Assembly: GCF_039544265.1 (NCBI RefSeq)
Contig: NZ_BAABLI010000007.1
Span: 165,304-229,303 of the forward strand
Direction of reading: 5' to 3'
DNA length: 64,000 nucleotides
Source of the DNA: Corallincola platygyrae
Lineage (GTDB): Bacteria; Pseudomonadota; Gammaproteobacteria; Enterobacterales; Neiellaceae
Shown in pieces: positions 8,297 through 17,353 of this stretch. Position 1 is the first letter of the stretch; the number at the start of each line of letters is the position of its first letter. Under the pieces are notes generated by a model. It made no database searches. It was not told where the DNA came from and saw nothing but the letters and a program-made list of their open reading frames with translations. A program made the translations under genes and the position numbers.

Positions 8297-8943
8297 CTAG
8301 AGTTTTTCAGCGTCTAGCATTCCGTGGCGGATCGCCAAATGGGTAAGTTCAACATCACCATCAATGTCCAGCTTCTTAAACAAACGATAGCGATAGCTGT
8401 TCACTGTTTTAGGACTGAGGTTAAGTTGTTCTGAGATGTAACTGACCTTCTCACCACGAGTGATCATCAACATGATCTGCAACTCGCGCTCAGAAAGTTC
8501 TTTGAATGGGTTTTCCTGACTGTCGCTGAATTGGCTAAGTGCCATTTGCTGAGCAATTTCAGGAGATAAATAGCGCTGACCGCTGTTGACTAAGCGAAAA
8601 TGACTTCGTCAGGCGCTGCACCTTTTGACAGGTAGCCGCATGCCCCCGCCTGCATTACTTTGCTCGGGAATGGGTTTTCTGTGTGAACAGTCAAAACAAT
8701 AATTTTGCTGTCAGGTGAATGACGAAGAATTTTTCGGGTGGCTTCTAAGCCGCCAATACCCGGCATATTCATGTCCATGAGAATAACGTCAGGCTGATTA
8801 TCTCTGGCCCACTTTACCGCATCTTCACCATTATCAACTTCACCCATGACTTGCATGCCGCGTACATCCTCTAACAGGCGGCGAATTCCGGTGCGAACAA
8901 GTTCATGGTCATCAACGAGAAAAACTCGGATCACGGATGGCAC
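8297..8943 (-). pseudogene. gacA: response regulator GacA/UvrY, frameshifted
   Basis: Two adjacent reading frames together give one GacA. The upstream frame (8943 to 8590) codes the receiver domain with the phospho-acceptor in ILMDMNMPG (Asp57, equal to Asp54 of GacA) and stops after DEVIFA. The downstream frame (Met at 8545 to 8297) codes the LuxR-type helix-turn-helix (LSERELQIM, LSPKTVNSYRYRLFKKL). Between them the third frame reads RLVNSGQRYLSPEIAQQ, the expected GacA linker. The frame changes near 8589-8600; adding 7 bp restores an uninterrupted 217-codon gene. GacA normally activates rsm small RNAs when phosphorylated by GacS. As read, this copy gives a receiver-only protein and is probably inactive. 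Confidence 0.9.
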
Positions 8944-9181
8944 TCCAAAAAAAAGCTAATACGAAAACTGCGCCTCTAATCCGTTGGCTATACGGATGTC
9001 CTTTAACAAATCCGTACACTGAATAATAACGAATGCCACAATCTAAAATAAAGCTAATCACAGCGCAAACTTGCGCATCCGCAGTGTGCCGCACAATCAA
9101 ATAGCAGTTTTGTGACATTGTTGTGAAGCTGGTCAAATTGCGGAGCGAAGGAAAATGGGGAGAGCCGGGAGCCAGAAACGA

Positions 9182-9209
9182 AAAAGGCCGTCGATATCGA
9201 CGGCCTTTT
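9182..9209 (-). terminator. terminator of tRNA-Ser
   Basis: A perfect palindromic stem (AAAAGGCCGTCGAT and its complement) directly downstream of the tRNA-Ser gene on the minus strand, ending in a T run. Confidence 0.85.
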
Positions 9210-9215
9210 AAGAGA

Positions 9216-9306
9216 TGGCGGAGGAGGTGGGATTTGAACCCACGGTAGGGTATAAGCCTACGCCGGTTTTCAAGACCGGTCCATTCAACCACTCTGGCAC
9301 CCCTCC
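9216..9306 (-). tRNA. tRNA-Ser (UGA)
   Basis: A 91-nt class II tRNA with acceptor GGAGGGG/CTCCTCC (one G-U pair), discriminator G, encoded CCA, long variable arm and an anticodon loop CTTGAAA giving UGA. Single-gene transcript with its own promoter and terminator. Confidence 0.97.
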
Positions 9307-9318
9307 GGAACGCCGCGA

Positions 9319-9347
9319 ATAATACGGTGGTTAATTTCAGTTGTAAA
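9319..9347 (-). promoter_or_regulatory. sigma70-type promoter of tRNA-Ser
   Basis: Minus strand -35 TTTACA (9342-9347), exactly 17-bp spacer, -10 TATTAT (9319-9324), then a GC-rich discriminator (CGCGGCG) and the tRNA 5' end 12 nt past the -10 box. This is a typical stringently controlled stable-RNA promoter. Confidence 0.8.
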
Positions 9348-9456
9348 GCCCCTATTTAACTCATTAGTATCGTTTGCTCATTATCTAAGCAAGACGACCA
9401 GAAGTTGGCCTAATTTAAGCCTTTTTCTTTTGATAACACTGTCCGATAATAGCGCC

Positions 9457-9846
9457 ATGGCGACATTTACTATCTCAATCAGTGCCTCTCCTGTTTCTCA
9501 CCAGGCACACAAAACGGCATACCAGTTTGCATTGGCTGCAATTACGCAGGGTCACAGCGTGAAACAGGTTTTCTTTTTCCAGGAAGGTGTAACAACAGGC
9601 TCCAAGTTGCTATCTCCAGCCGGAAATGAGAGCAATTGGGCTGAGCGATGGGCCGGCTTTTCTGCTGAACACAGTGTTCCCCTGATACTGTGTGTTGCAT
9701 CGTCACTCAGACGCGGCATCCTCAATCAAGAGGAAGCAGATGATGTCAGTGGGTCGGCTAACCTGCATTCCGGTTTTCATATCGGCGGACTGGGTGAGTT
9801 GGTAACCCATTCCCTCAAGTCAGATCGCACGATCCACTTTAAATAG
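9457..9846 (+). CDS. tusD: sulfurtransferase TusD
   Basis: A DsrE-fold subunit of the TusBCD complex, which relays persulfide sulfur from TusA to TusE for 2-thiouridine formation in tRNA by MnmA (mnmA is at 27596). From the ATG at 9457 the protein has 129 residues, the normal size. A TTG nine codons upstream is also open but the N-terminus MATFTISISAS fits the family. The active cysteine lies in LILCVASSLRRG, the TusD/DsrE pattern. First gene of tusDCBE; 9 bp separate it from tusC. Confidence 0.93.
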   Translation: MATFTISISASPVSHQAHKTAYQFALAAITQGHSVKQVFFFQEGVTTGSKLLSPAGNESNWAERWAGFSAEHSVPLILCVASSLRRGILNQEEADDVSGSANLHSGFHIGGLGELVTHSLKSDRTIHFK

Positions 9847-9855
9847 GCGAAGTTG

Positions 9856-10215
9856 ATGGATAAACGTATTGCGCTGGTCTTTCGCCAATCACCTTTTGAC
9901 GGCAATCAGGTTCAGGAAACGATAGATATCGGCTTAGCCTATGCCGCATACGATCAGGCAGTCACGCTGATTTTCACAGATGATGCCGTATCAGCTTGTT
10001 GCGACAGCACAAAACCTGAAAAAGCGGGTTATGCAAACTTTCTCAAGCAGTTTGGAGCCTTCGACATGTACGACATTGAGGAGGTGTGGGTGAATAAACA
10101 AGCGATGAAAAAAAGAGGACTTGCCGGATCCAGGCTTCGCGAAAGTGTTCAGTTCGTGGACGAAAATCAGATTGCCTCCTCGTTATCGTCATTCGATATT
10201 GTTCTGAGTATTTAA
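9856..10215 (+). CDS. tusC: sulfurtransferase complex subunit TusC
   Basis: A DsrF-like subunit of TusBCD, 119 residues from the ATG at 9856 (an in-frame TTG lies directly before it). The N-terminus KRIALVFRQSPF and the core DIGLAYAAYDQ match TusC. It is immediately followed, with no gap, by tusB. Confidence 0.92.
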   Translation: MDKRIALVFRQSPFDGNQVQETIDIGLAYAAYDQAVTLIFTDDAVSACCDSTKPEKAGYANFLKQFGAFDMYDIEEVWVNKQAMKKRGLAGSRLRESVQFVDENQIASSLSSFDIVLSI

Positions 10216-10491
10216 ATGACCCCATTAATCATATTTAATAAGCCCCCTGAACAGGGCAGTCTTTCGCAATTACCAGCAAATGCAGCCATGTTATTGCGTG
10301 CCGATGCCTGTTTCGCCCTCCCCACCTGGCTTACCAATGATACGCTGACGAATATGTCATCTGGTGTCTACGTGCTGGAGGAGGATGCTCAGGCACGAGG
10401 CATTTCTGAGTTACCAAGCACTGTGAAGAGCATAACCATCGACCAAATGGTTGAACTGACTCTGTCGCACCACCCCATCATCAGTTGGTAG
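10216..10491 (+). CDS. tusB: sulfurtransferase complex subunit TusB
   Basis: A DsrH-like 91-residue subunit of TusBCD. The start codon abuts the tusC stop, so translation is coupled. The pattern LLRADACFAL followed by VYVLEEDAQARG is that of DsrH/TusB. Divergent family, but position in the operon settles the call. Confidence 0.9.
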   Translation: MTPLIIFNKPPEQGSLSQLPANAAMLLRADACFALPTWLTNDTLTNMSSGVYVLEEDAQARGISELPSTVKSITIDQMVELTLSHHPIISW

Positions 10492-10496
10492 TTTTC

Positions 10497-10826
10497 ATGT
10501 ACGAATTTGAAGGCAAAACCATTGCCACCGATAAAGCCGGTTATCTGGAAAACATTGATGACTGGAGCGAAGCTCTTGCGCAGATCATCGCCGACGCAGA
10601 GAAGATAGAAATGACAGATAACCACTGGCAAGTGGTTCATTTCGTTCGGGAGTTTTACCTAGAGTTTGAAACTAGTCCGGCGATCCGCGTATTGGTTAAA
10701 GCGATGGCGAAAAAATATGGCGAAGAGAAAGGTAACAGCCGCTATCTGTATAAGTTGTTTCCTAAAGGCCCTGCCAAACAGGCAACCAAGATCGCGGGTC
10801 TGCCAAAGCCGGTAAAGTGTATATAA
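10497..10826 (+). CDS. tusE: sulfur-carrier protein TusE (DsrC family)
   Basis: A 109-residue DsrC-family protein that takes sulfur from TusD and passes it to MnmA-bound tRNA. The start at 10497 (MYEFEGK) is preferred over the one 12 bp upstream because it matches the family and follows tusB by 5 bp. It keeps the conserved penultimate cysteine (KPVKCI at the C-terminus) and lacks the second DsrC cysteine, which marks TusE rather than a dissimilatory DsrC. Confidence 0.93.
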   Translation: MYEFEGKTIATDKAGYLENIDDWSEALAQIIADAEKIEMTDNHWQVVHFVREFYLEFETSPAIRVLVKAMAKKYGEEKGNSRYLYKLFPKGPAKQATKIAGLPKPVKCI

Positions 10827-10847
10827 ACAACGTGAAACGCCAGAAGT

Positions 10848-10876
10848 AAAAAAGGAGCCCTTTCGGCTCCTTTTTT
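10848..10876. terminator. bidirectional terminator between tusE and serS
   Basis: A 12-bp stem (AAAAAAGGAGCC with its complement) and 5-nt loop between two convergent genes; T-tracts on both strands. Confidence 0.92.
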
Positions 10877-10891
10877 AATCAAGCGATACGA

Positions 10892-12187
10892 CTAGTCACG
10901 CTTCAAGATATGGGTTGTGCCACCCATGTAAGGACGCAGTACTTCCGGCACTTCAACAGAACCATCTTCCTGCTGGTAGTTCTCCAGCACTGCCACCAAG
11001 GTGCGTCCTACCGCCAGGCCAGAGCCATTCAGCGTGTGCAGCAACTCAGGCTTCTTCGCGCCTTTGGCACGATAACGAGCCTGCATACGACGCGCCTGAA
11101 AGTCGAGCATGTTACTGCAAGAGGAGATCTCACGGTAAGTTCCCTGAGTGGGGATCCATACTTCCAGATCGTACGTCTTACAAGCACCGAAGCCCATATC
11201 ACCGGTACATAACAGCATGGTGCGGTACGGCAATTTCAACAGCTGCAGTACTTTTTCAGCGTGCAGAGTCAGAGTTTCCAAGGCTTCAAATGAATCTTCC
11301 GGCTTAACCAGGTGTACCAGCTCAACTTTGTCAAACTGGTGCTGACGAATCAGGCCACGCACATCACGGCCATAAGAGCCGGCTTCTGAACGGAAACATG
11401 GCGTATGCGCAACCATACGCACAGGCAAGTCTGCTTCATCAGTAATGGTATCGCGAGCCAAGTTAGTCAGTGGTACCTCAGCGGTGGGGATCAGCGACAT
11501 GCCAACGCCCTCTTCGGTAGCAGGCTGCGTGTTGAACAGGTCTTCACCAAACTTAGGCAGCTGACCTGTACCGCGCAATGAGTCGGCGTTAACCAGGTAA
11601 GGTACGTACATCTCCTGGTATCCGTGCTGCTGGGTATGCAGGTCCAACATAAACTGGGCTAAAGCACGATGCAGGCGTGCCATCTCACCACGCATAACAA
11701 CAAAGCGCGAACCAGACAGTTTCACTGCTGATTCAAAATCCATGCTCTTGCCAAAGTCACCCAGGTCGACATGATCTTTAGGCTCAAAATCGAACTCACG
11801 CGGTTCGCCCCAGCGGCGGATCTCTTGGTTTTCCTCTTCGTCTTTACCTTCAGGTACGGACTCGTGTGGAAGGTTTGGAATGCCCTGGCTCAGTTCTTTA
11901 ATCTCTTCGAGCAGCTTGCTCAACTCAGCCTTAGCTGCGTCCAGCTCTTCACCCAGAGAGCCTACTTCTGCCAGTAACGGCTGGATATCTTCGCCACGGG
12001 CCTTAGCCTGACCGATCGACTTGGAACGGGTGTTACGCTCACTCTGCAACTGTTCAGTTTTTACCTGCAGGGATTTACGCTGCTCTTCGAGCGACTTAAA
12101 TCGCTCTACATCCAGCTCATAACCACGTTTGGCCAGCAGTGTGGCCGTCTCATCGATTTCGGTGCGAAGAAATTTAGCGTCCAGCAT
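10892..12187 (-). CDS. serS: serine--tRNA ligase
   Basis: A 431-residue class II aminoacyl-tRNA synthetase that charges tRNA-Ser and tRNA-Sec. An N-terminal antiparallel coiled-coil arm (about 25-105, EEQRKSLQVKTEQLQSER) binds the long variable arm of tRNA-Ser. The class II motifs are in the C-terminal part: motif 2 with CFRSEAGSYGRDVRG and motif 3 with NGSGLAVGRTLVA. Full length. It follows rarA by about 150 bp; the crcB often found between them in pseudomonads is absent. Confidence 0.97.
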   Translation of the reverse strand: MLDAKFLRTEIDETATLLAKRGYELDVERFKSLEEQRKSLQVKTEQLQSERNTRSKSIGQAKARGEDIQPLLAEVGSLGEELDAAKAELSKLLEEIKELSQGIPNLPHESVPEGKDEEENQEIRRWGEPREFDFEPKDHVDLGDFGKSMDFESAVKLSGSRFVVMRGEMARLHRALAQFMLDLHTQQHGYQEMYVPYLVNADSLRGTGQLPKFGEDLFNTQPATEEGVGMSLIPTAEVPLTNLARDTITDEADLPVRMVAHTPCFRSEAGSYGRDVRGLIRQHQFDKVELVHLVKPEDSFEALETLTLHAEKVLQLLKLPYRTMLLCTGDMGFGACKTYDLEVWIPTQGTYREISSCSNMLDFQARRMQARYRAKGAKKPELLHTLNGSGLAVGRTLVAVLENYQQEDGSVEVPEVLRPYMGGTTHILKRD

Positions 12188-12340
12188 TTTGCGTGTTGTA
12201 CTCGTTAATGATTAAAAGGTGGGGTTGTCTCTATGACTCAAGCTACGTAGAACACCTGAGCTTCATCGAAACATCACATGGCCCCTTCTTATGGCCGCCA
12301 AGTTTAACAGAGGCGGCGCTGAAACCAAGGGATGGGATCA

Positions 12341-13684
12341 TCACAGATCGCGTTTTTTATCACTGGCAGCATCTAATTGCGCCAGATACGCCAGTTTCTG
12401 TTGGATTTTTTGCTCAAGACCACGATCTGTTGGCTGATAATAGCGTCGCTCGGACAGCTCAGGAGGCAGATAACTCTCGCCTGCAGCATAAGCGCCCGGC
12501 TCGTCGTGAGCATATCGATACTCTGCGCCATGTCCCAGCGATTTAGCCAATTTCGTCGGTGCGTTGCGCAGATGCACGGGTACCTCATACTGCGGCAATT
12601 CCGCGGCATCTCTAAGCGCTTGTTTAAACGCGGTGTACACGGCATTACTCTTTGGAGCGACAGCCAGATAAACAATCGCCTGGGCAATTGCCCGCTCTCC
12701 TTCTGCCGGGCCGACTCGCTGAAAACAATCCCAGGCATTCAGCGCGACATCCATCGCTTTCGGATCGGCATTGCCAACATCTTCAGACGCAATAGCCAGC
12801 AGACGCCTGGCAACATAAAGTGGATCGCAGCCAGCATTGAGCATGCGTGCATACCAGTAAAGTGCGCCATCAGGGGATGAGCCACGAATCGATTTATGCA
12901 GAGCCGAGATCTGGTCGTAATAGTGATCGCCCTGCTTATCGAATTGGGCAACCTGTTGTCCGGAAACATCGGCAACCAACCCTTTCTCAATAACCTTGCT
13001 ATCCCCTTCCACCAAATCGCTGGCCATTTCCAGCAAGTTCAGCAATCGACGCGCATCACCAGCAGCCAGGTCCAGCAAAAGCTCCTCTGCATCAGCTTCC
13101 AGCGTCAGCTGTTTTTCACCCAGACCACGCTCTGGGCAGGTCAGTGCGCCATTCACCAGTCCTTTCAAGGATGGCTTGTCTAAAGGCTTAATGACGTATA
13201 CACGGGCTCGACTGAGCAACGCGGCATTCAGTTCAAAAGAGGGGTTTTCCGTCGTCGCGCCTATGAACGTAACCGTACCCGCTTCGATATGAGGTAGAAA
13301 TGCGTCCTGCTGAGATTTGTTGAAACGGTGCACCTCATCAACAAACAACAGAGTACGCCGTCCAAGATCGTGCAGATTTCGCTCGGCGCGTTCAATAGCC
13401 GCACGAATATCTTTAACGCCAGCAGTCACGGCTGAAATACGCTCAATTTCAGCATTGCAATGCCCGGCAAACAACTCAGCCAAGGTGGTTTTGCCGGTAC
13501 CCGGTGGTCCCCACAGGATCATGGAGTGAACCTGACCATGTTCCAGTGCGCGGCGCAGCGGCTTGCCCTCACCTAACAGGTGAGGCTGCCCTACATATTG
13601 GTCAATGGTTTGAGGCCGCATACGGGCGGCCAAAGGCTGATACTGAGTGGTATCAGCAAAAGAAAAGGAGAGATTATCCGGCAT
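12341..13684 (-). CDS. rarA: replication-associated recombination protein A (AAA ATPase)
   Basis: A 447-residue RarA/MgsA ATPase related to the clamp loader, which acts at stalled forks and single-strand gaps. Walker A GPPGTGKTT, Walker B LLFVDEVHRF and sensor GATTENPSFELN are visible, followed by the C-terminal tetramerisation region. I place the start at the ATG at 13682-13684 (MPDNLSFSF), which overlaps the lolA stop by 11 bp. A longer in-frame extension would read into lolA and has no family support. Order ftsK-lolA-rarA-serS is the usual one in gammaproteobacteria. Confidence 0.95.
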   Translation of the reverse strand: MPDNLSFSFADTTQYQPLAARMRPQTIDQYVGQPHLLGEGKPLRRALEHGQVHSMILWGPPGTGKTTLAELFAGHCNAEIERISAVTAGVKDIRAAIERAERNLHDLGRRTLLFVDEVHRFNKSQQDAFLPHIEAGTVTFIGATTENPSFELNAALLSRARVYVIKPLDKPSLKGLVNGALTCPERGLGEKQLTLEADAEELLLDLAAGDARRLLNLLEMASDLVEGDSKVIEKGLVADVSGQQVAQFDKQGDHYYDQISALHKSIRGSSPDGALYWYARMLNAGCDPLYVARRLLAIASEDVGNADPKAMDVALNAWDCFQRVGPAEGERAIAQAIVYLAVAPKSNAVYTAFKQALRDAAELPQYEVPVHLRNAPTKLAKSLGHGAEYRYAHDEPGAYAAGESYLPPELSERRYYQPTDRGLEQKIQQKLAYLAQLDAASDKKRDL

Positions 13685-14351
13685 TAGCTTCGGCGCGCTG
13701 ATCGTCCACGTCGACCCCCTCGGGAACAACAAAGCTGAAAGTGCCTTCCGCAAGCTCTGCTGGCGCAGTGAACTTAGTCAGTTTAAATTGGCTGCGCTGC
13801 CCCTGACTGTCAACAATCAGCAGTTCGGTTAACTGGTTGCCTGCAAACTGGAGTTCAAAACGCTCAATGTTGCCGCCCGCTTCCAGTGGCGTCACTTCAT
13901 AGCGTTCACCGACTACGCGCACGCGATACTGCGCCCATACCTTAGGGTCATTCTCAGCCAACAGCAGGATGGGACTGTCTTTCATCACGTCTTGCGCGCT
14001 GTAGAGGCTTACCTGCTCCAACAGAGGGTTAAATACCCAAACGGTGTTGCCATCTGACTGCACCAAGTGCTCATCAGGAGAGATGGTTTCCCAGACAAAC
14101 TGATCCGGTGTTTTAACTTTGATAACACCGGTCGCTTCCTGAACCAGCTCACCATCAAACGAGTGTACCTGTTGATTAAACTCAGCAGAAAATGACTGAT
14201 AACTGGCCAGCCTGTCACGCAATGTTTTTGGCTTCTCTGGCGCTTTGTCTGCAGCAAACGCTGAAGCAACCACCAGGGACATGCAATAAACGAAAACAGC
14301 TGGCACGGAGGCCAGCTTTTTAAAAGAAGTTAAGATCATTCTTGCTCTCAA
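13674..14351 (-). CDS. lolA: outer-membrane lipoprotein carrier protein LolA
   Basis: The periplasmic chaperone that receives lipoproteins from LolCDE and delivers them to LolB. A signal peptide precedes the mature protein (cleavage near AFA-AD, about residue 33). The mature part shows the LolA pattern: AEFNQQVHSFDG, then VIKVKTPDQFVWETISPDE and NTVWVFNPLLEQVS. The ATG at 14339 (four codons in) is an alternative start. The gene lies 35 bp downstream of ftsK and overlaps rarA. Confidence 0.94.
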   Translation of the reverse strand: MRARMILTSFKKLASVPAVFVYCMSLVVASAFAADKAPEKPKTLRDRLASYQSFSAEFNQQVHSFDGELVQEATGVIKVKTPDQFVWETISPDEHLVQSDGNTVWVFNPLLEQVSLYSAQDVMKDSPILLLAENDPKVWAQYRVRVVGERYEVTPLEAGGNIERFELQFAGNQLTELLIVDSQGQRSQFKLTKFTAPAELAEGTFSFVVPEGVDVDDQRAEANAG

Positions 14352-14386
14352 TACTTACTCATTTTCTGATTAGCTATTTGGGCAAA

Positions 14387-16828
14387 TCAGTCTCTTGGCG
14401 GTGGTGGCGCCAGGACTTCTCTATTGCCGTTATGGCCTGGTCCTGATACGACACCGTCCATTTCCATCTGTTCGATCAAACGTGCCGCGCGATTGTAACC
14501 AATTTTGAATTTACGCTGGACGCTGGAGATAGATCCTCTGCGACTCTCAGTGACAAAAGCGACCGCTTCGTCGTAAAGAGGGTCCAGGTCCTCTTCACCC
14601 TCAGGACGTTCACCTGGAAGTGCCGTTTCTGCTGTGATCTCTCCGCTCAGGATCTCGTCGATATAATCCGGCTTGCCACGCTTCTTCCAATCTTCAACCA
14701 CAGCATGCACTTCATGGTCATCGATAAATGCACCGTGAACACGGGTTGGAACGCCGGTACCCGGCGGCAGGTAAAGCATATCGCCCTGCCCCAACAGTTG
14801 CTCTGCGCCCGGCTGATCAAGAATGGTTCGTGAATCGACTTTGCTCGATACCTGGAATGCCATACGGGTTGGGATATTGGCTTTAATCAGACCTGTAATC
14901 ACATCTACCGACGGACGCTGAGTTGCCAGAATAAGGTGAATACCTGCAGCACGGGCTTTCTGAGCCAGTCGCGCAATCAACTCTTCCACCTTCTTGCCGA
15001 CAATCATCATCAAGTCAGCAAACTCGTCAACAACCACCACAATGCTGGGTAGCTTCTCCAGCTCAGGCGCTGAGTCATCCATGCTATCGCCGGGCTTCCA
15101 CAGCGGATCTTTAAGAGGCGTACCCGCTTCAATCGCTTCCGTGACCTTGGCATTAAAGCCTTTCAGGTTCCGCACACCCAAGGCGCTCATCAGCTTGTAG
15201 CGGCGCTCCATCTCACCCACACACCAACGCAGCGCATTGGCCGCATCTTTCATGTCGGTGACAACTTCCGCCAAAAGATGTGGGATACCTTCATAAACGG
15301 AAAGCTCCAGCATCTTGGGGTCGATCATAATAAAGCGAACATCTTCCGGCTTGGACTTATACAGCAGGCTCACGATCATCACGTTCACGCCCACTGATTT
15401 ACCCGATCCCGTGGTACCCGCTACCAGCAGGTGTGGCATCTTTGCCAAATCCACGGCGACCGATTTACCGCCGATATCTTTACCCAACACCATGGTCAGG
15501 TTGGATTTACCATTTTCGAACGCCGGACAGGCAATCACTTCTGACAAACGTACGATCTCGCGATGGGCGTTGGGTAGCTCCAAACCAATCACAGACTTGC
15601 CCGGAATTACTTCGACAACACGCACGCTAATGGCACTCAGCGCACGAGCCAGGTCTTTGGATAGGTTGGAGATACGAGACACTTTAACGCCGGGGGCAAG
15701 GTCAAGTTCAAATCGTGTGATCACAGGGCCAGGGTAAACACCAACAACTTCGGCCTGAACGCCAAAATCCAGCAGCTTGGCTTCAACCAAACGGCTAACC
15801 TTATCCATCTCTTCCTGTGTTACCGGGTTGGTGCTTTTATCTGCCCGATCAAGCAAGCCAATGGTTGGCATTTCGGTCACTTCACTGGCGACATCTGCCG
15901 ATGCCGCAACCGCAGGCAGAGGTGCAGTTCCGCCATTCACTACCTGTTTGGGCGGTTCAAATGCAGGCGCCACAATGGGAGCAGAGTTTTCAGCCAGATT
16001 TAGCGTTGGCGAAGGCGTGCTGGACGCAAGCGGATCGAACTCCTCTTCATAGTCGTACTCGTCTTCGTCGATATCTTCTGGCTCAAACGGCTCAAGTTCT
16101 TCTAAACGAAGTGAAGGCTCATTGTCTTCCTCTTCGACAAAACCTGTGGCTGGCGCTTCCTCTAATTCGGTTTCCTCAGTATTCGATGCTTCGGTGGCGC
16201 CCTCTTTACGGCTCTCCATGTAGTTGTGGATGGGTCGGTAGATGCCTTGAATAGCGCCCCAAACAAGTACTGCGCCGAGAAAATCTGCGATTGCAACCCA
16301 AGAGAGCCCTGTAGCGAGCGTAAAGCCAGAGAGCACCAGACCTAATAACAGCAGCGTGGTACCGAGCAGATTAAATACAGGCAACATGCTTGCGGCAATC
16401 ACATCGCCAAGCATGCCCCCCGCGGAAAAGAAGTAAAAATCATCAAAATTGATACTGGCCAGCGCTGAGATACCAATAAGCAGCAATAAGCCACCCACCA
16501 TCCGCAACGACAGCGCCATGTAGTCAATTTCAAACACGTGGTAGTAACGGCGGAAACTGTACCAGCCGAGGAAAGCGACCAAGAAAGGCACCATGTAGGC
16601 TTGATAGCCCAACACAAAGAAAAGCAGGTCCGCGACTAACGCACCTACCGCACCGGTCATATTTTTTATTTCGCCCGCAAACGCAGTCTGCGACCAACCG
16701 GGATCGGTCGGAGCATAGCTGTATAACGCCAGCAATAAAAATACCGCACCGACACTACTCACTATCAGTGCAGCTTCTAATAATCGCTGTACGCCATTTA
16801 ACGTGGCGGGTTTAGTGATCCTGTTCAA
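14387..16828 (-). CDS. ftsK: DNA translocase FtsK
   Basis: An 813-residue septal DNA pump that clears chromosome dimers and activates XerCD at dif. The N-terminus has about four membrane segments (about 20-190) for the divisome. A short acidic, Pro/Glu-rich linker follows (about 205-320), far shorter than that of E. coli. The RecA-like motor has Walker A GTTGSGKS near residue 472 and Walker B IVVVVDEFADL. The C-terminal gamma winged helix (SISSVQRKFKIGYNRAARLIEQME) reads KOPS sites. Length is usual for this group. Leads the ftsK-lolA-rarA run. Confidence 0.97.
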   Translation of the reverse strand: MNRITKPATLNGVQRLLEAALIVSSVGAVFLLLALYSYAPTDPGWSQTAFAGEIKNMTGAVGALVADLLFFVLGYQAYMVPFLVAFLGWYSFRRYYHVFEIDYMALSLRMVGGLLLLIGISALASINFDDFYFFSAGGMLGDVIAASMLPVFNLLGTTLLLLGLVLSGFTLATGLSWVAIADFLGAVLVWGAIQGIYRPIHNYMESRKEGATEASNTEETELEEAPATGFVEEEDNEPSLRLEELEPFEPEDIDEDEYDYEEEFDPLASSTPSPTLNLAENSAPIVAPAFEPPKQVVNGGTAPLPAVAASADVASEVTEMPTIGLLDRADKSTNPVTQEEMDKVSRLVEAKLLDFGVQAEVVGVYPGPVITRFELDLAPGVKVSRISNLSKDLARALSAISVRVVEVIPGKSVIGLELPNAHREIVRLSEVIACPAFENGKSNLTMVLGKDIGGKSVAVDLAKMPHLLVAGTTGSGKSVGVNVMIVSLLYKSKPEDVRFIMIDPKMLELSVYEGIPHLLAEVVTDMKDAANALRWCVGEMERRYKLMSALGVRNLKGFNAKVTEAIEAGTPLKDPLWKPGDSMDDSAPELEKLPSIVVVVDEFADLMMIVGKKVEELIARLAQKARAAGIHLILATQRPSVDVITGLIKANIPTRMAFQVSSKVDSRTILDQPGAEQLLGQGDMLYLPPGTGVPTRVHGAFIDDHEVHAVVEDWKKRGKPDYIDEILSGEITAETALPGERPEGEEDLDPLYDEAVAFVTESRRGSISSVQRKFKIGYNRAARLIEQMEMDGVVSGPGHNGNREVLAPPPPRD

Positions 16829-16873
16829 TCTGAACTCCCTGCGTAGAGATCCCTATAAGATCTCATTGAACGC

Positions 16874-17353
16874 TCAGGTAATCAACACGGCGGGGCGCTG
16901 TTTCACCTCTTCCATCACAACATAGGTGCGACTATCACTTACCCCGGGCAGTTTTAACAGGGTTTCACTCAACAATCTGCGGTATGCCGACATGTCTGTC
17001 ACCCTGGCTTTTAACAAATAATCGAAGTCACCTGATACCAGGTGACATTCCTGTAGTTCATCCAACGTCATTACCGCTCGATTAAAGCGCTCAAAAAGGT
17101 CCGGCGTCTCACGGTTCAAAGTGATCTCAATGAACACCAGCAGCGTCTTGCCCAACTTAAAAGGGTCTAGGTCGGCCTGATAGCCACGGATAAAGCCGTC
17201 TCTCTCTAAGCGCTTAACCCTTTCATGGCAGGGGGTTGCGCTCAACCCAACGCGCCGGGCCAGCTCAACATTGGACACTCTGGCGTCCTGTTGTAGCTCC
17301 CGGAGAATGCTTCTATCTGTCCTATCTAGTTTTTTAAGCTGCTTTATCTGCAT
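16874..17353 (-). CDS. lrp: Lrp/AsnC-family transcriptional regulator
   Basis: A 159-residue protein: N-terminal helix-turn-helix (DRSILRELQQDARVSNVELARRVG, about 12-60) and C-terminal RAM ligand-binding domain. The segment HLVSGDFDYLLKARV is the Lrp signature. It is divergently transcribed from alanine dehydrogenase with 139 bp between. Family knowledge makes it likely that this regulator senses alanine or leucine and controls ald, either as global Lrp or as a local AldR/BkdR-like factor. The sequence alone does not separate these. Confidence 0.9.
   Translation of the reverse strand: MQIKQLKKLDRTDRSILRELQQDARVSNVELARRVGLSATPCHERVKRLERDGFIRGYQADLDPFKLGKTLLVFIEITLNRETPDLFERFNRAVMTLDELQECHLVSGDFDYLLKARVTDMSAYRRLLSETLLKLPGVSDSRTYVVMEEVKQRPAVLIT

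Noticed and set aside
8586..8604. Programmed -1 ribosomal frameshift in gacA
   Set aside because: No X-XXY-YYZ slippery heptamer lies in the correct frame at the junction and no clear downstream pseudoknot; the family has no known programmed shift. A 7-bp deletion explains the data better.
8912..9292. 126-residue minus-strand ORF
   Set aside because: It runs through the tRNA-Ser gene and its terminator; shadow frame.
10910..11345. Plus-strand ORFs of 65-130 residues inside serS
   Set aside because: Antisense shadows of a well-conserved synthetase; no ribosome sites.
12193..12546. Plus-strand ORF between serS and rarA, considered as a crcB remnant
   Set aside because: The translation has no membrane segments or CrcB motif and overlaps rarA antisense.
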